A program made the translations under genes and the position numbers. A DNA stretch of 64,000 bases from Chaetoderma sp. LZ-2023a (taxonomy: Eukaryota; Mollusca; Caudofoveata; Chaetodermatida; Chaetodermatidae), in the NCBI GenBank assembly GCA_034401795.1, contig CM067369.1:135379365-135443364 (forward strand), read 5' to 3'. Every line of letters starts with the position of its first letter. Position 1 is the stretch's first letter. This document shows, one piece after another, positions 43,701 through 55,552 of this stretch. The notes under the pieces are model-generated. The model was not told the DNA's origin, ran no database searches, and saw only the letters and a program-made list of their open reading frames with translations.

Positions 43701-46700
43701 AAATGTGATGTCTGTAAACAGTGGGGGGGGGGGCTGACTTATTCTCTGAATTCTTGTCGTTACAAGCGAAGGATAAGGCATCGGAGGAGGAGAAGTGTGC
43801 GCAGAAGAGTGTAAGTGGCAAGGGTAAGAGAAAGGCCTGTTTCTTCGGAAATGGAGTCTTTCAGGTTAGAGATGATGGGGGAGATGAAAAAGATAAGAAA
43901 AGATTCAGTACCAGAACTGCTTCGCAGCATGCTACCTGGGCCGAGTACTTTATTGTCTTCTTCATCTTCCCCTGAGCAGAAAATCCCCGCCGCTGATTCT
44001 GGTGTCCGTCGTAGTCCATGGACCAAAAATGTTTCAGGATCAGTGGTGGCTTCAGTAGATCTTGGAAGGCCTGCCACCTTGCCAATGGATCCAGGAGCAG
44101 GTCTAAATGATCCAGGCTGGAGGCTTGCCTTGTTGGTTGATCTTGGGCCGGGGCTGCTGCACACAGGATCGCGCCTAGAGTGTCCGCACCTGAAAGATAC
44201 CACCACCTCTTACGGTACCTTCCATAGCCAACCCGTGTTAGCACTCTTTGCTAGCCCAGAGGCAGTCTATGATGGTCAGGTGTGTGGTGAATTACACTCG
44301 CACGCTTCCATGGCGCCGGCTCCTGGCTTTCCGGCCGTGGCGCAAGACATGCCTGCCAGGGGTATCCACGGCTCTAGCCACTTACACCTGTGAGTGTTGT
44401 AGAGGATGATGATGGCCCACGCCTTGTCGAGCACTCATAGGTGGCCACAGAGGAGGACTGGTCTGATGCGTGCAAATGGCAGGCCAGAGCTCTGTGTGGA
44501 ACAGTCGGTAAGCCAGCGGGACCAGCGCCCGTGGTTGGCTGGAAAGCCGGCAGTTACCGCTATGCCATCTCTGCTGTTAGCAGAACATATAGTTGAAATG
44601 TTCACGGCGGCAGAGATGTCCATTAAGCCTAATGGATGGCTTGCGAAGGCCCCCCCCCGTGAGGTGGTGAGGTTGTGTCGTATCATTGCTGGCCAGTACC
44701 ATAAGTACGGTACAGTGTCAAATCCGAGCGCTGATGATTGTGCAGCGCTTGGTGAAGACAAGCGGCCAGGCTCCCGTTCTGACACGGGAGCGCTGTGCTC
44801 AGCAAACACAGCATTGCGCGATGCAGAGGAGAGCTCTAGAGCGTCCATAGCGGCGCTCTCTTATGTCTCCCAGCTGTTACAGAGTGTAGTAACAGTGTCT
44901 GCATCGCACCAAGCAAGCCCTGTCTCAGTACAGAGAGCCATCCAGGATGGTATTAACCTGGCTCTGGACTGTATGACTAGTGAAGTGACTAGGAGTGTCA
45001 GGGCACATTTGCACTAGACAATTTGTGTCCCTCCCAGGATTTGTATAACAGGCTGCTGCGAATGCCTATGTCAGGTCTCTTTTGGGGTGGGGGATGTAGA
45101 CACACATCCAGGAGACAGTCACTCTAGTCAACAATCAGAGGGCGCTATGCGAGCAATTTGAGGTGCGTCGTAGGGAGCACGTTTGCGCATGTCACCCTGC
45201 ATACCATCCACAGCAGGCCCGAGGTGACGCTGATCAAGTCAGAGGCCAGCCACCGGCGCAGCGTAGGCCATGGCCACGCCAGCACTGGCCTGCAGTTGGG
45301 GGTGGGGAGGGTGGGTGGGGCAGGCTCCTCAAGCGCTGCCAGCCAGGCAGCCCACGCACCTCAGTGCGCGGGGCGAGGGCGGCATGAACCGTAGCATGCG
45401 AGGATCTGGTTGTGGTAATCATGCCTGATGGGCCGATTTCCACAAGAACCAAACCAATGCTAGAACCAGAGACAGTCCCACTATTGCACTGCTTATGTCC
45501 ACCTCTCTCCCTAGGTGGACTCGTTGGGGGTCGATTGGCCCTTCACAAGCAGGAGTGGGAGCAGTTAACCCAGGACTGCTTAGCCTGTCTCTGGTTCCGA
45601 TATAGACTCAAATTCCAAGGGATCCAGATCAATGGTTGTATATAGAGGAAGAAATAAATTCCCTAATACAAAAAGGAGCAAGGAGTAGAAATACTCATCT
45701 CAGTAATGCAGTCAGTATGCATTTCAGTCATCATGTACTGGCATGTGTTTACTTGGGACAGCTGGGGTTGATGGTTTCTCTGGATCCAGTCATTCAGTTG
45801 GGGGGGAATGTATGCATTCCCACTAGCAATCCTGATTCCAAAGGTTCTTGAGAAAATCAGGCAGGAGGAGTGTCAAGTGCTTCTGATCACCCCAAATTGG
45901 CCAAACCGATCATGGCATATGGATCGGCTGGACTGTCTGGTCTGCAATCCGGTTCCTCTGCCCCTGATGGACAATATTATTTTCCATGGCAAGTCCCTTC
46001 ACAACAACCCGTCAATGTTCCAATTGACTGAGCAAATGTTGTCAAGGAATCAAAAGTTAAGGAGGGCTTTTCTGAGCAAGCAGCCATGTTTATGGCAAAA
46101 GCCCAAAGGGGTCAACTTCCAGCGCATATAACTATAAAATAAATAGATTTGTAGAATGGTGCTCAAACAGAGATGTTAATCCAATGGATGCATCTATTCA
46201 GGTAGTAGCCGATTTCCTCTGTCACCTGTATGATGCCTATAGGCTCAAGCCTAACTCTATTGCTGGCTACAAGTCAGCTTTCATGTCAGCTATCCCTTGA
46301 CTGGCTGATAGGGGAAGTGACGAAGTCTGTTCATAGAACACTTTAATAAAAGGCATGGGTAATCTATGACCGAGAAATCCACTAGCGATTCCGTCTTGGA
46401 GCTTATCTCTAGTTCTTGAAGTTCTAGCTGATAAACCCTTTGAACCACTAAGTGCCATTTCTATGAAAATGTTGACACTTAAAACTGTGTTTTTAATTGC
46501 TGCGGCCTCTGCAAGATGGATAAGCGAAATTCATGCTTTATCCTTAGAGGCAGACCATTATGTGGTTACAGGGGAAGGCCTTAGGCTTCAACCGTGTATT
46601 AATTTCATGGCTAAGAATCTGTCTTTGAAGTATCCATGTGAACCAATTATTTTACCAGCGTTGACTAGGTTTGATCCTAATTCAAAAGCATTAAACAGGT

Positions 46701-47866
46701 ACAAACAACGTGCACAGGAATGGCAGACAGACCCATCCTCATTATGCGTGTCTTATATTGAACCCCATGGCAGGGCGTCAAAAGACACTATATCTAGGTG
46801 GATTGTGGAATGTATTCAATTTTGCCACAAATCCGCCACTGGTAAACAAGTTGACTTAGCCAAAGCTCACAGTGTCCATGGCGTAGTGCACCCACCGCCC
46901 TGGTTAACGGGGTGCCGGTGGATGACATTATGTCGTAGCTCAGTGGCACTGATAATCCTGTTGCCGTATCGATATTCAAAAGATGATCCAGTGTATATAT
47001 TGTAGATAAGGTGCATTTGCTGTCTTCATACAGCACATTTTAATTGTGGAAACAACTGCATAATCGTGTATCATTTTTCCTTCACTGAAGTGGACTGGAC
47101 GGATACAGCTTACATGCATAAGGTCAGTACTGCCTTTTGTTGTTACATAATTTATTGTCATGATGTATTACCCTTTCTTAATGAGAATGTAATGGTACCT
47201 GTGTAATATGTGGTACATTTATTTAGAGTATAAGAAAATGAAGTTTTTCGTCTTGTGTCCTGTGGTACTTAGCACCAGTACTTAGAGAGCGTATTGGACA
47301 TTGAGGTCATAGCCTCTCCTTTCCCAAAAGGAGTGGGGTAGCGCATTTGACATACGGTCATTACTCTCGCCATTGGTTGTGTTATTCGATGTTCAAACCA
47401 TTGCCTGATTATGTGTGTCACACAATTTTAGATGTGAGTGTTTCATGCACAAAAAATGTGCAAGGGATGAGCTGATCTTTTGACCACTGAATTCACTTAC
47501 GAATTCTGGCAATATGATAGTGTTAGGGATGTAAGTATGTCTCTTGAAGTGAAATAAACGAAATCACGGATTTCTTTTTTCACTAGAGAGTAGTTATACT
47601 TACCTCCCTAACACGGACCCAGCCTCTCAGTCCCACAGAGGCTCAGTCTTCAGGCTTTTAAGTGTCAGCTAATAGTCAAGCTGAGCCAATGTCAGTCTGC
47701 GCATGCGCGAACTTGGGGCCGGTATCCGGCAGACTGTCACCTGTCCAGTAAGGGCACCTTTCTTTTTTAATCTGGGGTTATTGAGTGATGGTCGATATTT
47801 AGGAAATATCATAGTGTTAGGGAGGTAAGTATAACTACTCTCTCATGAAAAAAGAAATCCGTGATT
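43701..47866 (+). mobile_element. DIRS-type retroelement fossil, subfamily 2 (copy B)
   Basis: Gag-like sequence (about 43725-45020) is closely similar in order and wording to 56930-58420 of copy A. Tyrosine-recombinase-like sequence (about 46460-46980; RWISEIHALSLEADHYVV, LCVSYIEPHGRASKDTISRWIVE) and the right terminal repeat region (47530-47866) follow. Little of the reverse transcriptase region is visible. The copy is broken in many places and is clearly more decayed than copy A. Confidence 0.8.
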
Positions 47867-49309
47867 TCATTTATTTAATAGTATATCTGTTTAATCAGAT
47901 AAGCCACTGCTCTTTGTATGGGAAAATGATAGTTTACCTGTATTTGACGACCACGCTTGACATTTTCTTATGTATCGGGATCTGTCAAATTGTTGTTTGG
48001 AGGATAGAGAAATTGATAAATTGGCAATTACTGCCACAAAATTGGTTACTTATAAGAATGCGCTTCTCGCAAAAAAAATAGAGTAAAACTTATTTTAATT
48101 AACCTCATAGGAAAGGGGACCGTTAAAAATGTCTAAAATATGTCTGTTCTTGCGCTAATATTTTATAATTTTGGCCCATTGTTTGCTAGACAATCACAAT
48201 TTCTAATGAATATTTTGTGTCATAATATTTTATTGCGATTCTCAATTACTACAGCCTGGTTAGTTAGAGATTTCGCGGAGCTGTACAAATTTGTATTGAC
48301 TGCCGAATGGCCCACGTAAAGCAGAACCGACGATATGAGAAAAACTTCTCAATCCCTGCATGCTCTATTCCCTTCTTATGTTGGCGGGTTGCTGGATATC
48401 GATCAATGCAAGCTACTCTAACGGGAGTGAGTGTAGGACTATGTATTCTCAGCATACATGTGTACGTGGTGGTCTATTTAGTCTATTAATGGCTAAGTTG
48501 TACACCTGCACATTGATTTCCACGATTCCTGGTGGTTTCGTCCCATTGTAAATTCATCCCATTTAGCACAGATCTTCATGGGATGTTTATTTATTATTCT
48601 AGCATATATCAATACAAGTAGCAAGAAAAATTAGTAAAACATAGGTTTACATCCATTATCCAACGTTTTTTGGCTCATAACATTGATATTCGTCAGTCAA
48701 ATATCAACAGGTTTAGCTGTTCGCAAAGTCTGATTAGGCGAGTTTATTTGTGACGAGATAGTCAGTGGTTATCTCACGATCTCCATGCACGTGTGTCTGC
48801 GGAGGTCGCGGAAATTGGTGTAATGTCGTGGCAAATTCTAATCATTTGTAGGGCCAATTTTGGGATCATTTAAGCCATTTTGGGATATGATTTAACTGAA
48901 CAGAGTTATATTTTAGCATTTAATATCAGGATTCGTGCAGTTTCTTGGCTTTATCGTGGAAATTTGTAACGTTCAGCAACTACAATGTATTTCAGGAGTG
49001 CTGATATGCGCTGATTATGTTATCACACTCCCTAACCATAACTCTATTTTGCCCATCGCGATAATACCACTATTAAAGGTACATATGGAAATTGATAACG
49101 AAACCGGTATTCATTTTTCCAATACCGTGAAGCGCGATAAGTCATACATCATTCAAAAGTGTATTCAATTGCCTAAACATTAATGCATTATCTTTAGATT
49201 TCTGTACAATTTTCACTGAGTTATTTGCGTATATAAAATACAATAATTATACCTACATTGTACATGTACATGTAGATTCATTAAATCAAGTGGACAATAG
49301 GGGCTATTT
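47867..49309. other. Intron, nothing recognised
   Basis: AT-rich, no repeat family of this window and no supported gene. Short frames here lack similarity to anything I know. Confidence 0.5.
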
Positions 49310-49575
49310 TACAATTACAATTAACTGTATTAAACTTTATAAAACTATAAAAATGAATATAGAAATGAATAGAAAATTGTCTTAGCTTTCCAATGATGTA
49401 TGACTTCAATAATATTATGAAATTGTTTATAACTTGCTTAAAGTGTGTTGTATCTGATTCCAATAGTAAAGTAATGTTATCGCGGTTACCAGTCAGAAGT
49501 GTTATGCACAATGCATTCTGGGAAGGTATTTTCCCAAAATCTGCTAATGTGGGAAAGGTCTATTCAGCAAAGTAG
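49310..49575 (+). mobile_element. Stand-alone right-end fragment of DIRS subfamily 1
   Basis: Closely matches 19035-19308 of copy C: 'ataaaactataaaaa', 'tagctttccaatgatgtat', 'cttcaataatattatgaaat', 'atgcattctgggaaggtatt' and 'aatgtgggaaaggtctatt'. No coding part is attached, and it lies 140 bp upstream of a host exon. Confidence 0.8.
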
Positions 49576-49716
49576 CCAAAATATTGTAGGGTTTCAGCTT
49601 CTTGGATACCCAGAGCACAGTCATGTAAATACCCAGTTTAAATACTTACAGATATAATATCGTTACCACAAAATTAGCAACACATGTTCAGGCCTGGTGT
49701 TTTGTTATTGTTACAG

Positions 49717-49874
49717 CTGTCTAGAGATAGCTTGGAAAGTGTATCTGATGATAACTTAACTACTCAGTCCACTAGCAGCTGTACCAAACCTCATGCTTTC
49801 CTTATTATTGGACCTGGATCTGTGCTGTATAACTGGTTGGATGAACTCAATACTTGGGGACACTTCGTTGCTAG
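49717..49874 (+). CDS. ERCC6L2: ERCC6L2-like gene, SNF2 motif Ia exon
   Basis: A 158-nt exon starting in phase 0 and ending with two bases; acceptor 'ttattgttacag', donor 'GCTAG/gtaaga'. It encodes LSRDSLESVSDDNLTTQSTSSCTKPHAFLIIGPGSVLYNWLDELNTWGHFVA. The Ser/Asp/Thr-rich start is an insert between motifs I and Ia. FLIIGPGSVLYNWLDELNTWG is motif Ia, matching the recalled human [21 protein letters not shown]. Confidence 0.95.
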
Positions 49875-49994
49875 GTAAGATTTGCATATTTAAGGATACT
49901 TTACCGCTAGATAAGTTTCTATGAATGTTTGAGTTGAACCCAGAGGAAAGCAGAGAATCTCGACATAGCAATTTAAATGACTGTGTATACGAAG

Positions 49995-50650
49995 AATTAT
50001 GTAAATATTAAAGTTTTGCAAGGGGCATTTAGTTCATCAAAGATTTATCTGATCTTAGTAAAACTACAGATTTGATCTATGCCATCATTTCATCTAATCT
50101 CCATCATAATGAAAATGATTTTCAAAATTCTTACTTATTTTTTACACGGTTTGTGGTTATTGTTTATTGTGGACCAAGAATTAGAAGAATGTTAAAGTTT
50201 TTCAATGGTATTTTAATTTATCAGGAGCTTACCCGATCCTTACGGCACTTTGGAAACTTGTTCTATATCATCCTTGCATTCAAGTGGCATCAAAATTAAA
50301 AGCAATTGTAATGTTTTCCCATACTTTTACATGGTTTGAACTTAGTTTATTACTGTGTGATTTGTCTCCTGTTCAAGAATTAGAAGAATGAGTTTTTCAA
50401 TAGACATTTGATTCATCAAGGGGGTGTACTATTTTAAGAAATCCTTATTTAGCAACACTGTCCCACATGATTTGTGATATGCCGAAGAACTGAAGGGTTC
50501 GGTATGCGGGATGCAGTCCATCTAGTTTAATATTTCAGGAGACTTTATTGGTAAATAAGTTTTGAATATTTTATGATATATCAGTTACTTGATAAAATGT
50601 AAAAAGCTTGCGAGTTAAAATACTTTGTTGCTAGGAATAATTTGAAGATC
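49995..50650. repeat. Degenerate tandem repeat of about 190 bp
   Basis: 'aagaattagaagaatg' occurs at 50175 and 50376; 'catttagttcatcaaag', 'attttaatttatcagg' and 'catttgattcatcaagg' at about 50026, 50210 and 50406. 'actttgttgctagg' near 50623 echoes the end of the preceding exon ('acttcgttgctagg'). Non-coding. Confidence 0.55.
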
Positions 50651-50900
50651 TTTTTAGATCAGGTTTGACTATTGGGAATTTGTCAAGCAAGACTTTAAGG
50701 CAAGAAATGGATCAATGAACATTCAGAGAGTTTGTAATATTTGTATGCTTGGAAATATTTCATTGCAAGATATTACAGATGTACATGTATTTGAATATTT
50801 GCGGGCATTAGGGAGGATACTGCTGAGATATTTCATAGCATTTTCACAGTAAATATAAGTCAATGGTATACATGTAGTGTTCACTTGCTCCATTTTTCAG

Positions 50901-51000
50901 AAAGTTTCATGGCAGTGACAAAGCACAGACTCTTGCTGAGCTCCATAAAGGCAAGATTGAGATAGTTGTGACTACCTATGAGACATTCAGAGATAATCTG
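50901..51000 (+). CDS. ERCC6L2: ERCC6L2-like gene, TTYET exon
   Basis: A 100-nt exon with acceptor 'tccatttttcag' and donor 'AATCTG/gtatgt'. The first base completes Arg and the exon ends in phase 0. It encodes (R)KFHGSDKAQTLAELHKGKIEIVVTTYETFRDNL. IEIVVTTYETFR is the strand and turn before motif II in SNF2 enzymes; the recalled human protein has CEIALTTYETLRLCL. Confidence 0.95.
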
Positions 51001-51029
51001 GTATGTGCACCAGATTTAATGGATGAATC

Positions 51030-51430
51030 CTGATTTAGCTATGCCATGCCCATATCTAGCCAAGCTTTGTCCATGTTGGGATCGATCGAACTCTTAATTC
51101 CCTGAACCTCAATTTCCAGAAAACTACAGGCAAGCTGTTGAATATTTTGAAACTAAGTGGACTGGATGCTGTTGCCTCCTATAGCAGCAGCAGCAGCTCC
51201 CAGTCATATCAGCTTCAAAATCTTCAACAGACCATTTATTAAATAATAAAGAGATACAATTCATACAACTTGACAGACTTAAGTGTTTATGACTGACTTA
51301 ATTATGTCATTCATGACATAATTGATTATGACATCAGGCTACATCTGACGTAATTGATTATGATGTCATATGATTGATTGATAGACTGGATTTTGCTTTT
51401 ATGATGACATCATGCTACAGGTAAACAGCA
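51030..51430. repeat. Family S repeat with embedded hairpin P
   Basis: S words 'agctatgccatgcccatatc' and 'gggatcgatcgaact' lead to 'acaggcaag', hairpin P (51134-51230) and the trailing segment 'ccatttattaaataataaag' with 'gattatgacatcagg' to about 51430. Confidence 0.78.
51134..51230. repeat. Hairpin repeat family P, complete copy
   Basis: CTGTTGAATATTTTGAAACTAAGTGGACTGG, centre 'gctgttgcctcctatagcag'/'cagcagctcc', right arm 'cttcaaaatcttcaacag'. Confidence 0.88.
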
Positions 51431-51817
51431 CTATGTGTGTGAGTGAAATAGTGTCCATCAAACAGGTGTATTATGAACACCTACAATACAGCTAAAAAAT
51501 AACTTAACATCTTATCAAGGATTCTTCCCCAAAATTAGTGGTCGAGTGTCCCATTGACCCCCTTGAAAATGTTGTATGTTTGTTATACTAAGTAGTTTTA
51601 TAGGTCTTTGCAAGCTAGCATGAGACTACCACAATTCATAGTAGTGAGTCCATAATACCATCTAACTTTAGTATGGATGAGGAATACTGCTTGGGAACAC
51701 CAAATTTCAGTTTGGGACCCTCAAATGAACCCCTTGTTTTAGGGTTTGGGCTCATTGGGACTTCCATTATTTAGATGCCATGAGAAACACTGAATGTTAC
51801 CATACAAAATAAAACGT
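51431..51817. other. Intron, nothing recognised
   Basis: No repeat family or gene identified in this stretch. Confidence 0.45.
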
Positions 51818-51898
51818 CTTGTTGAATATTTTTAACGAGATTTGAGGGGAATACATTGCTGGCCAAAGCAATCTGATTATGTTCAAAATATTCAACAG
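51818..51898. repeat. Hairpin repeat family P, divergent copy
   Basis: 'tcttgttgaatatttttaac' and the right arm 'gttcaaaatattcaacag', centre 'cattgctggccaaagcaat'. Confidence 0.8.
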
Positions 51899-51989
51899 AA
51901 TATTTACTAACTAATGTATTTATTTTTTAGTTTTGGCAACATGTAAGCCTATTTATGAGATGTAACAGCTGATGTGGTCACTATAAAGA

Positions 51990-52230
51990 CTTTGCACTTT
52001 AATGGTTCTGATTGATCAAGAAAATGTAAATCTTTGTCTTGCGTATGTCAATTTGCAGGCCACAGCTTGAGCATTTAAAAAAAAATTTACCATGGGAATG
52101 ACTGGCTCGGTTCAAGTGATACATTTTCAAAAACTGTCTTCCCTTAGACTGTAAATGGATATTCCTCAACACTACTGCTGAGGAGGGTTTTAGCTGACTT
52201 GGTGATGATTATTAAACGGCTAATACACAT
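51990..52230. repeat. Dispersed intron repeat, family V
   Basis: 'tttgcaggccacagcttgag', 'gaatgactggctcggtt', 'tacattttcaaaaactgtct' and 'attattaaacggctaat', in inverse and direct orientation relative to other copies. Confidence 0.6.
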
Positions 52231-52495
52231 AAACTACTATAAGAAATGTGGTGGTTCTTAAGACAATGTTTTCTTTCTCACCATCTAAAATAAGCAGTGG
52301 CTTGTGGTTACAAAAGCAGGTGGTCTGTATTGTATTGTCAACTTTAACTATAGTATTCGCTTGTAAGTAAATCATTTTCTACGTGACTTTTGTTGAAACT
52401 ACATCGTATATAGATCACAGAATAGTCTTAATTACAAAGCAATGGTGCATGGTATCGTGTGGAATATGTCGAAACTAATTTGACTGGAACATATC

Positions 52496-54357
52496 CAGTG
52501 TTGCCCACAACATCTGATTTTTGGGGGTCCCAATGACCCCACACCCTCAGATTTGGGAGTCCCACTGTAAAATCTGGGGGTCCCATGGGGACCTCATCTG
52601 AAATATGGGGGTCCCATGTTTTTTTCTTAAAATAAACACAACACATTGATCTAATTATAAAGCACTTTATTAAACATGTTGAAAACAGTGCCAGTCATTC
52701 GTGGTAAATTTTCAAAAATATGTATTCTGTGATCTACAATGGTGGCTAAAATTGATCTATTGAAGTGGCCCTTGTATATTTAACTAATAACATTTGTACT
52801 GCATGTCAATACACAATAACTTAAAGCACTGTACTTGTTTGTTGTCTGATAAACCAACCAACCTACATTGACAACCTTGTATGATTAACATTTCCAAAGA
52901 CCACGACATTAGTAATTAGCAAAGACCACTGCATTACTTTTTCTATTAAACCCTAACTTGGCTTTGGACGAATTGAAAAATTACGGGTATCTGGGGCGAG
53001 TTTGTTCAAGGACTACTTGACCTACTTCGATATAATGCGCGCGTTTTTTTAATAATTTAACTGGAATGACCAAATATAGTGGAATACATAGGTTAAGAGC
53101 AGACAAAACAATATTTATCACACATAATCTGTATAAATCAGATTAAACTGCATAATTAGTGAAAATATATCAGCTAATAACCAGATATGTCTAATTCATA
53201 GGGAGTAACTATGTAACGCGATTGTTGATTGGTTGAAGCATAGATAACGCATTAGCGTGTATCCAATAAGGACGCTTGTATCGGAGAGCTTTGAGCTACA
53301 TGCTGTTTGGAAAAAAATCAATATTTTAACGCATGCCTACCTGTAGATCGATGAACATCGCTGCTGGGATGAGCTTTTTAGTTGAGAAATTGGGAACACC
53401 TAACGCTCGAGTATTGCTAAACATTATAAAACACTAATCCATTAGTCCGATCAGCCGCTATTGCTAAATAAAAGACGGCTTATAGCGCGTATTGATACCG
53501 TTATTCAAACAGAAATACAAAGACATCGCCGCTATTCCGTCAAATGACCATTCAAATGTAAAAGATATCACAATATCTTCCATATATTCCTTCATCCATT
53601 TAGATATTTTGATAAGTAAATAGATAAAAATATTTTGCGTGTAAGTCGTTGCTGCTTTAGGCAAGTAGGCATGCGCAAATTAATTTCAAAATATTCAACA
53701 GATTAGTGATAACAACTTTGTGATCTGTCCAATGTTCTGATCTGTGAAAGGGTTAAGACGCCCAGACACGGTTGTATACGCTTGATCAGTTGTATTGAAT
53801 TTCTCAAGCATGAGTTCTTCTAGAGGGCGATTCCGCTGTTATCCAATCAAATACTGACATGTCATACTGACGATTAGCACAACAGACAGAAACATGGCGG
53901 GTATTTTTGCAATTTGTAGGCCAAACAAGGCGACTAACATCGGGCTTGTAAACTCATTACTTATGAAAAAATTTAGATCAAATGGAATACTAAGGATGAT
54001 TTGGGGATTGTGTTTACAATTAAATGTGGTGGTTGAATCTGGTTTATGGGCATTAACAACTTTGAGTTGTGCAAGAAAACATACAACAAATCATAGTCTT
54101 AAACAACGCTGTAAGTTCGTTTTTATTGAACACACAATACATTAGGTATATTTTTTAAAGTAAAAACATGCACAAATAAATATACACACACGATAATATA
54201 ATCGATAATTAAGCACACACTAAAGTTACCAGTTTTCGTTACACTTTTTCACTGAGTCCCTCGTGCGTCCTCGGGGATGCAGAGGGTTAATTTGTATGCG
54301 TCCCTCTGCCATTTTTATGCGTATATACTCGCAAAAGGATGCATAAGGGCAACTCTG
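52496..54357. mobile_element. hAT-like non-autonomous transposon with 8-bp target duplication
   Basis: The ends are CAGTGTTGCCC and, inverted, GGGCAACTCTG, and the flanks are aacatatc (52488-52495) and aacctatc (54358-54365), an 8-bp duplication with one mismatch, as made by hAT transposases. The 1.86-kb interior has no transposase; it starts with tandem 'tgggggtccca' phrases (52523-52617) and contains a further hairpin half (53645-53702). Confidence 0.85.
53645..53702. repeat. Hairpin family P, right half inside the hAT-like element
   Basis: 'cgttgctgctttaggcaag' and then 'aaattaatttcaaaatattc' and AACAG. Its left arm is not visible. Confidence 0.7.
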
Positions 54358-54699
54358 AACCTATCGCTGCTTTAGGAAGCAACACCTTTCAGCCAAATTA
54401 CTTTCAACGTATTCAGTATAATATTTCTTACGTCAATTGTTAGCAATGGTTTTGTCATTTGAAGTCAATGAAATTGATTGAAAAATTCATGTTACCTTGT
54501 ATTTATATTATCCCCTTGTAAATATTAATTATTCAGAAAAGAACTGAAATGAAAACTTCAACTTGAGTCCATTTGACCCTTTCGCAGCATGTGGCATACT
54601 GTATTTAAATCTAATGTAGCCATGTTTCTGGTGATTCAGTATGAACTCTATGCTTTTCTTGTGCCACTGTTTATCATTATACATCTCATTGGTGGAAAC

Positions 54700-55080
54700 C
54701 AGGTTTAGCTATGCCATGCCCATCTTTAGCTAAGCTCCACCCTCACTTTGTCTGTGTTGAGATCGACTGGCCCCTGAACTTCCTGACTAACAATTTCCAG
54801 AAAACTATACGGGTAAGCTGTTGAATATTTTGAAACTAATTTGACTTGTCGCTGTTACTGCCAACAGCGCCCAGTTAAATTAGTTTCAAAATATTCAACA
54901 ACATGGTTTTTAAATATTAATGACATACAATTCATACAACAACGCTTAGTCCATCATCAATTAAGCGTTACCAACAAACTTAGCTACATCTTTCATGACG
55001 TAATTGAATATAACGTCATCTACACATCACATAGTCGATTATGACATCATGCGATTGATGGATAAATTGGAATCCTCCTT
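54700..55080. repeat. Family S repeat with embedded hairpin P
   Basis: S words 'tagctaagctccaccctcac' and 'aatttccagaaaactatac' lead to 'gggtaag', hairpin P (54818-54901) and the trailing 'catacaattcatacaac' and 'gacatcatgcgattg' segment. It ends just before the exon at 55113. Confidence 0.8.
54818..54901. repeat. Hairpin repeat family P, complete copy
   Basis: CTGTTGAATATTTTGAAACTAATTTGACT and a nearly perfect inverse ending ATATTCAACA; centre 'cgctgttactgccaacagcg'. Confidence 0.9.
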
Positions 55081-55112
55081 TGTTACCTTACATTGTTACG
55101 TATGTTTCATAG

Positions 55113-55172
55113 GATGAAATGAATCGCTATGATTGGTCAGCAGTTTTTGTGGATGAAGTGCATCGAATTAAG
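55113..55172 (+). CDS. ERCC6L2: ERCC6L2-like gene, motif II exon
   Basis: A 60-nt, phase 0/0 exon with acceptor 'tatgtttcatag' and donor 'ATTAAG/gtaact'. It encodes DEMNRYDWSAVFVDEVHRIK. VDEVH is the Walker B (motif II), usually DEAH in this family; the recalled human sequence is [20 protein letters not shown]. Ala to Val at the third place is conservative and the acidic pair that binds Mg-ATP is kept. Confidence 0.95.
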
Positions 55173-55552
55173 GTAACTGATGCTAAAGTTTTGGAACCAG
55201 ACATAGTTCAGTATCAGCATGTATTGCATTCTTATCACTATGCAGATTGCTTCAGATAAAGAAAGCTATTTTGACGAAATTGACTAGATAGCAACTATTT
55301 ATTATTTCTAAATCAATCTTCAACTTAACCGTAGTCAGTCATTCAATTAAAAAAAATAAGCTCTTGGTCTCCAAATGTACATTTTCTGTTGAGAAAATTG
55401 AAATTTTCTTGAATAAATTGGAGGGTTATAAGGTTAATAATAAATTATTCTATAAATGCATAGTCTTGTCTGTTATATGCACCCATCAGTTATTGAAAGA
55501 TAAAGCATTACAATATTGCTCATACATGTAAGTTAATGATTATTTTTTAACA
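55173..55552. repeat. Intron with a family V fragment
   Basis: 55320-55440 has 'cttaaccgtagtcagtcatt', 'ctcttggtctccaaatgtac' and 'gagggttataaggttaat', a degenerate V copy. The rest is unassigned. Confidence 0.5.

Larger units (their letters stand above)
52456..54420. repeat. Hairpin P copy split by a hAT-like insertion
   Basis: The left arm 'atgtcgaaactaatttgact' (about 52466-52485) and the right portion 'cgctgctttaggaagcaaca' with '...aaattactttcaacgtattc' (54365-54417) are the two sides of one hairpin repeat, separated by the element at 52496-54357. This gives the relative order: hairpin first, hAT later. Confidence 0.8.

Noticed and set aside
48307-49183. Small frames in the 47.9-49.3 kb intron
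   Set aside because: Short, no splice support or recognisable similarity.
53894-54145. 83-codon + strand frame inside the hAT-like element
   Set aside because: Too short for a transposase and lacks the hAT dimerisation or catalytic motifs; probably chance.
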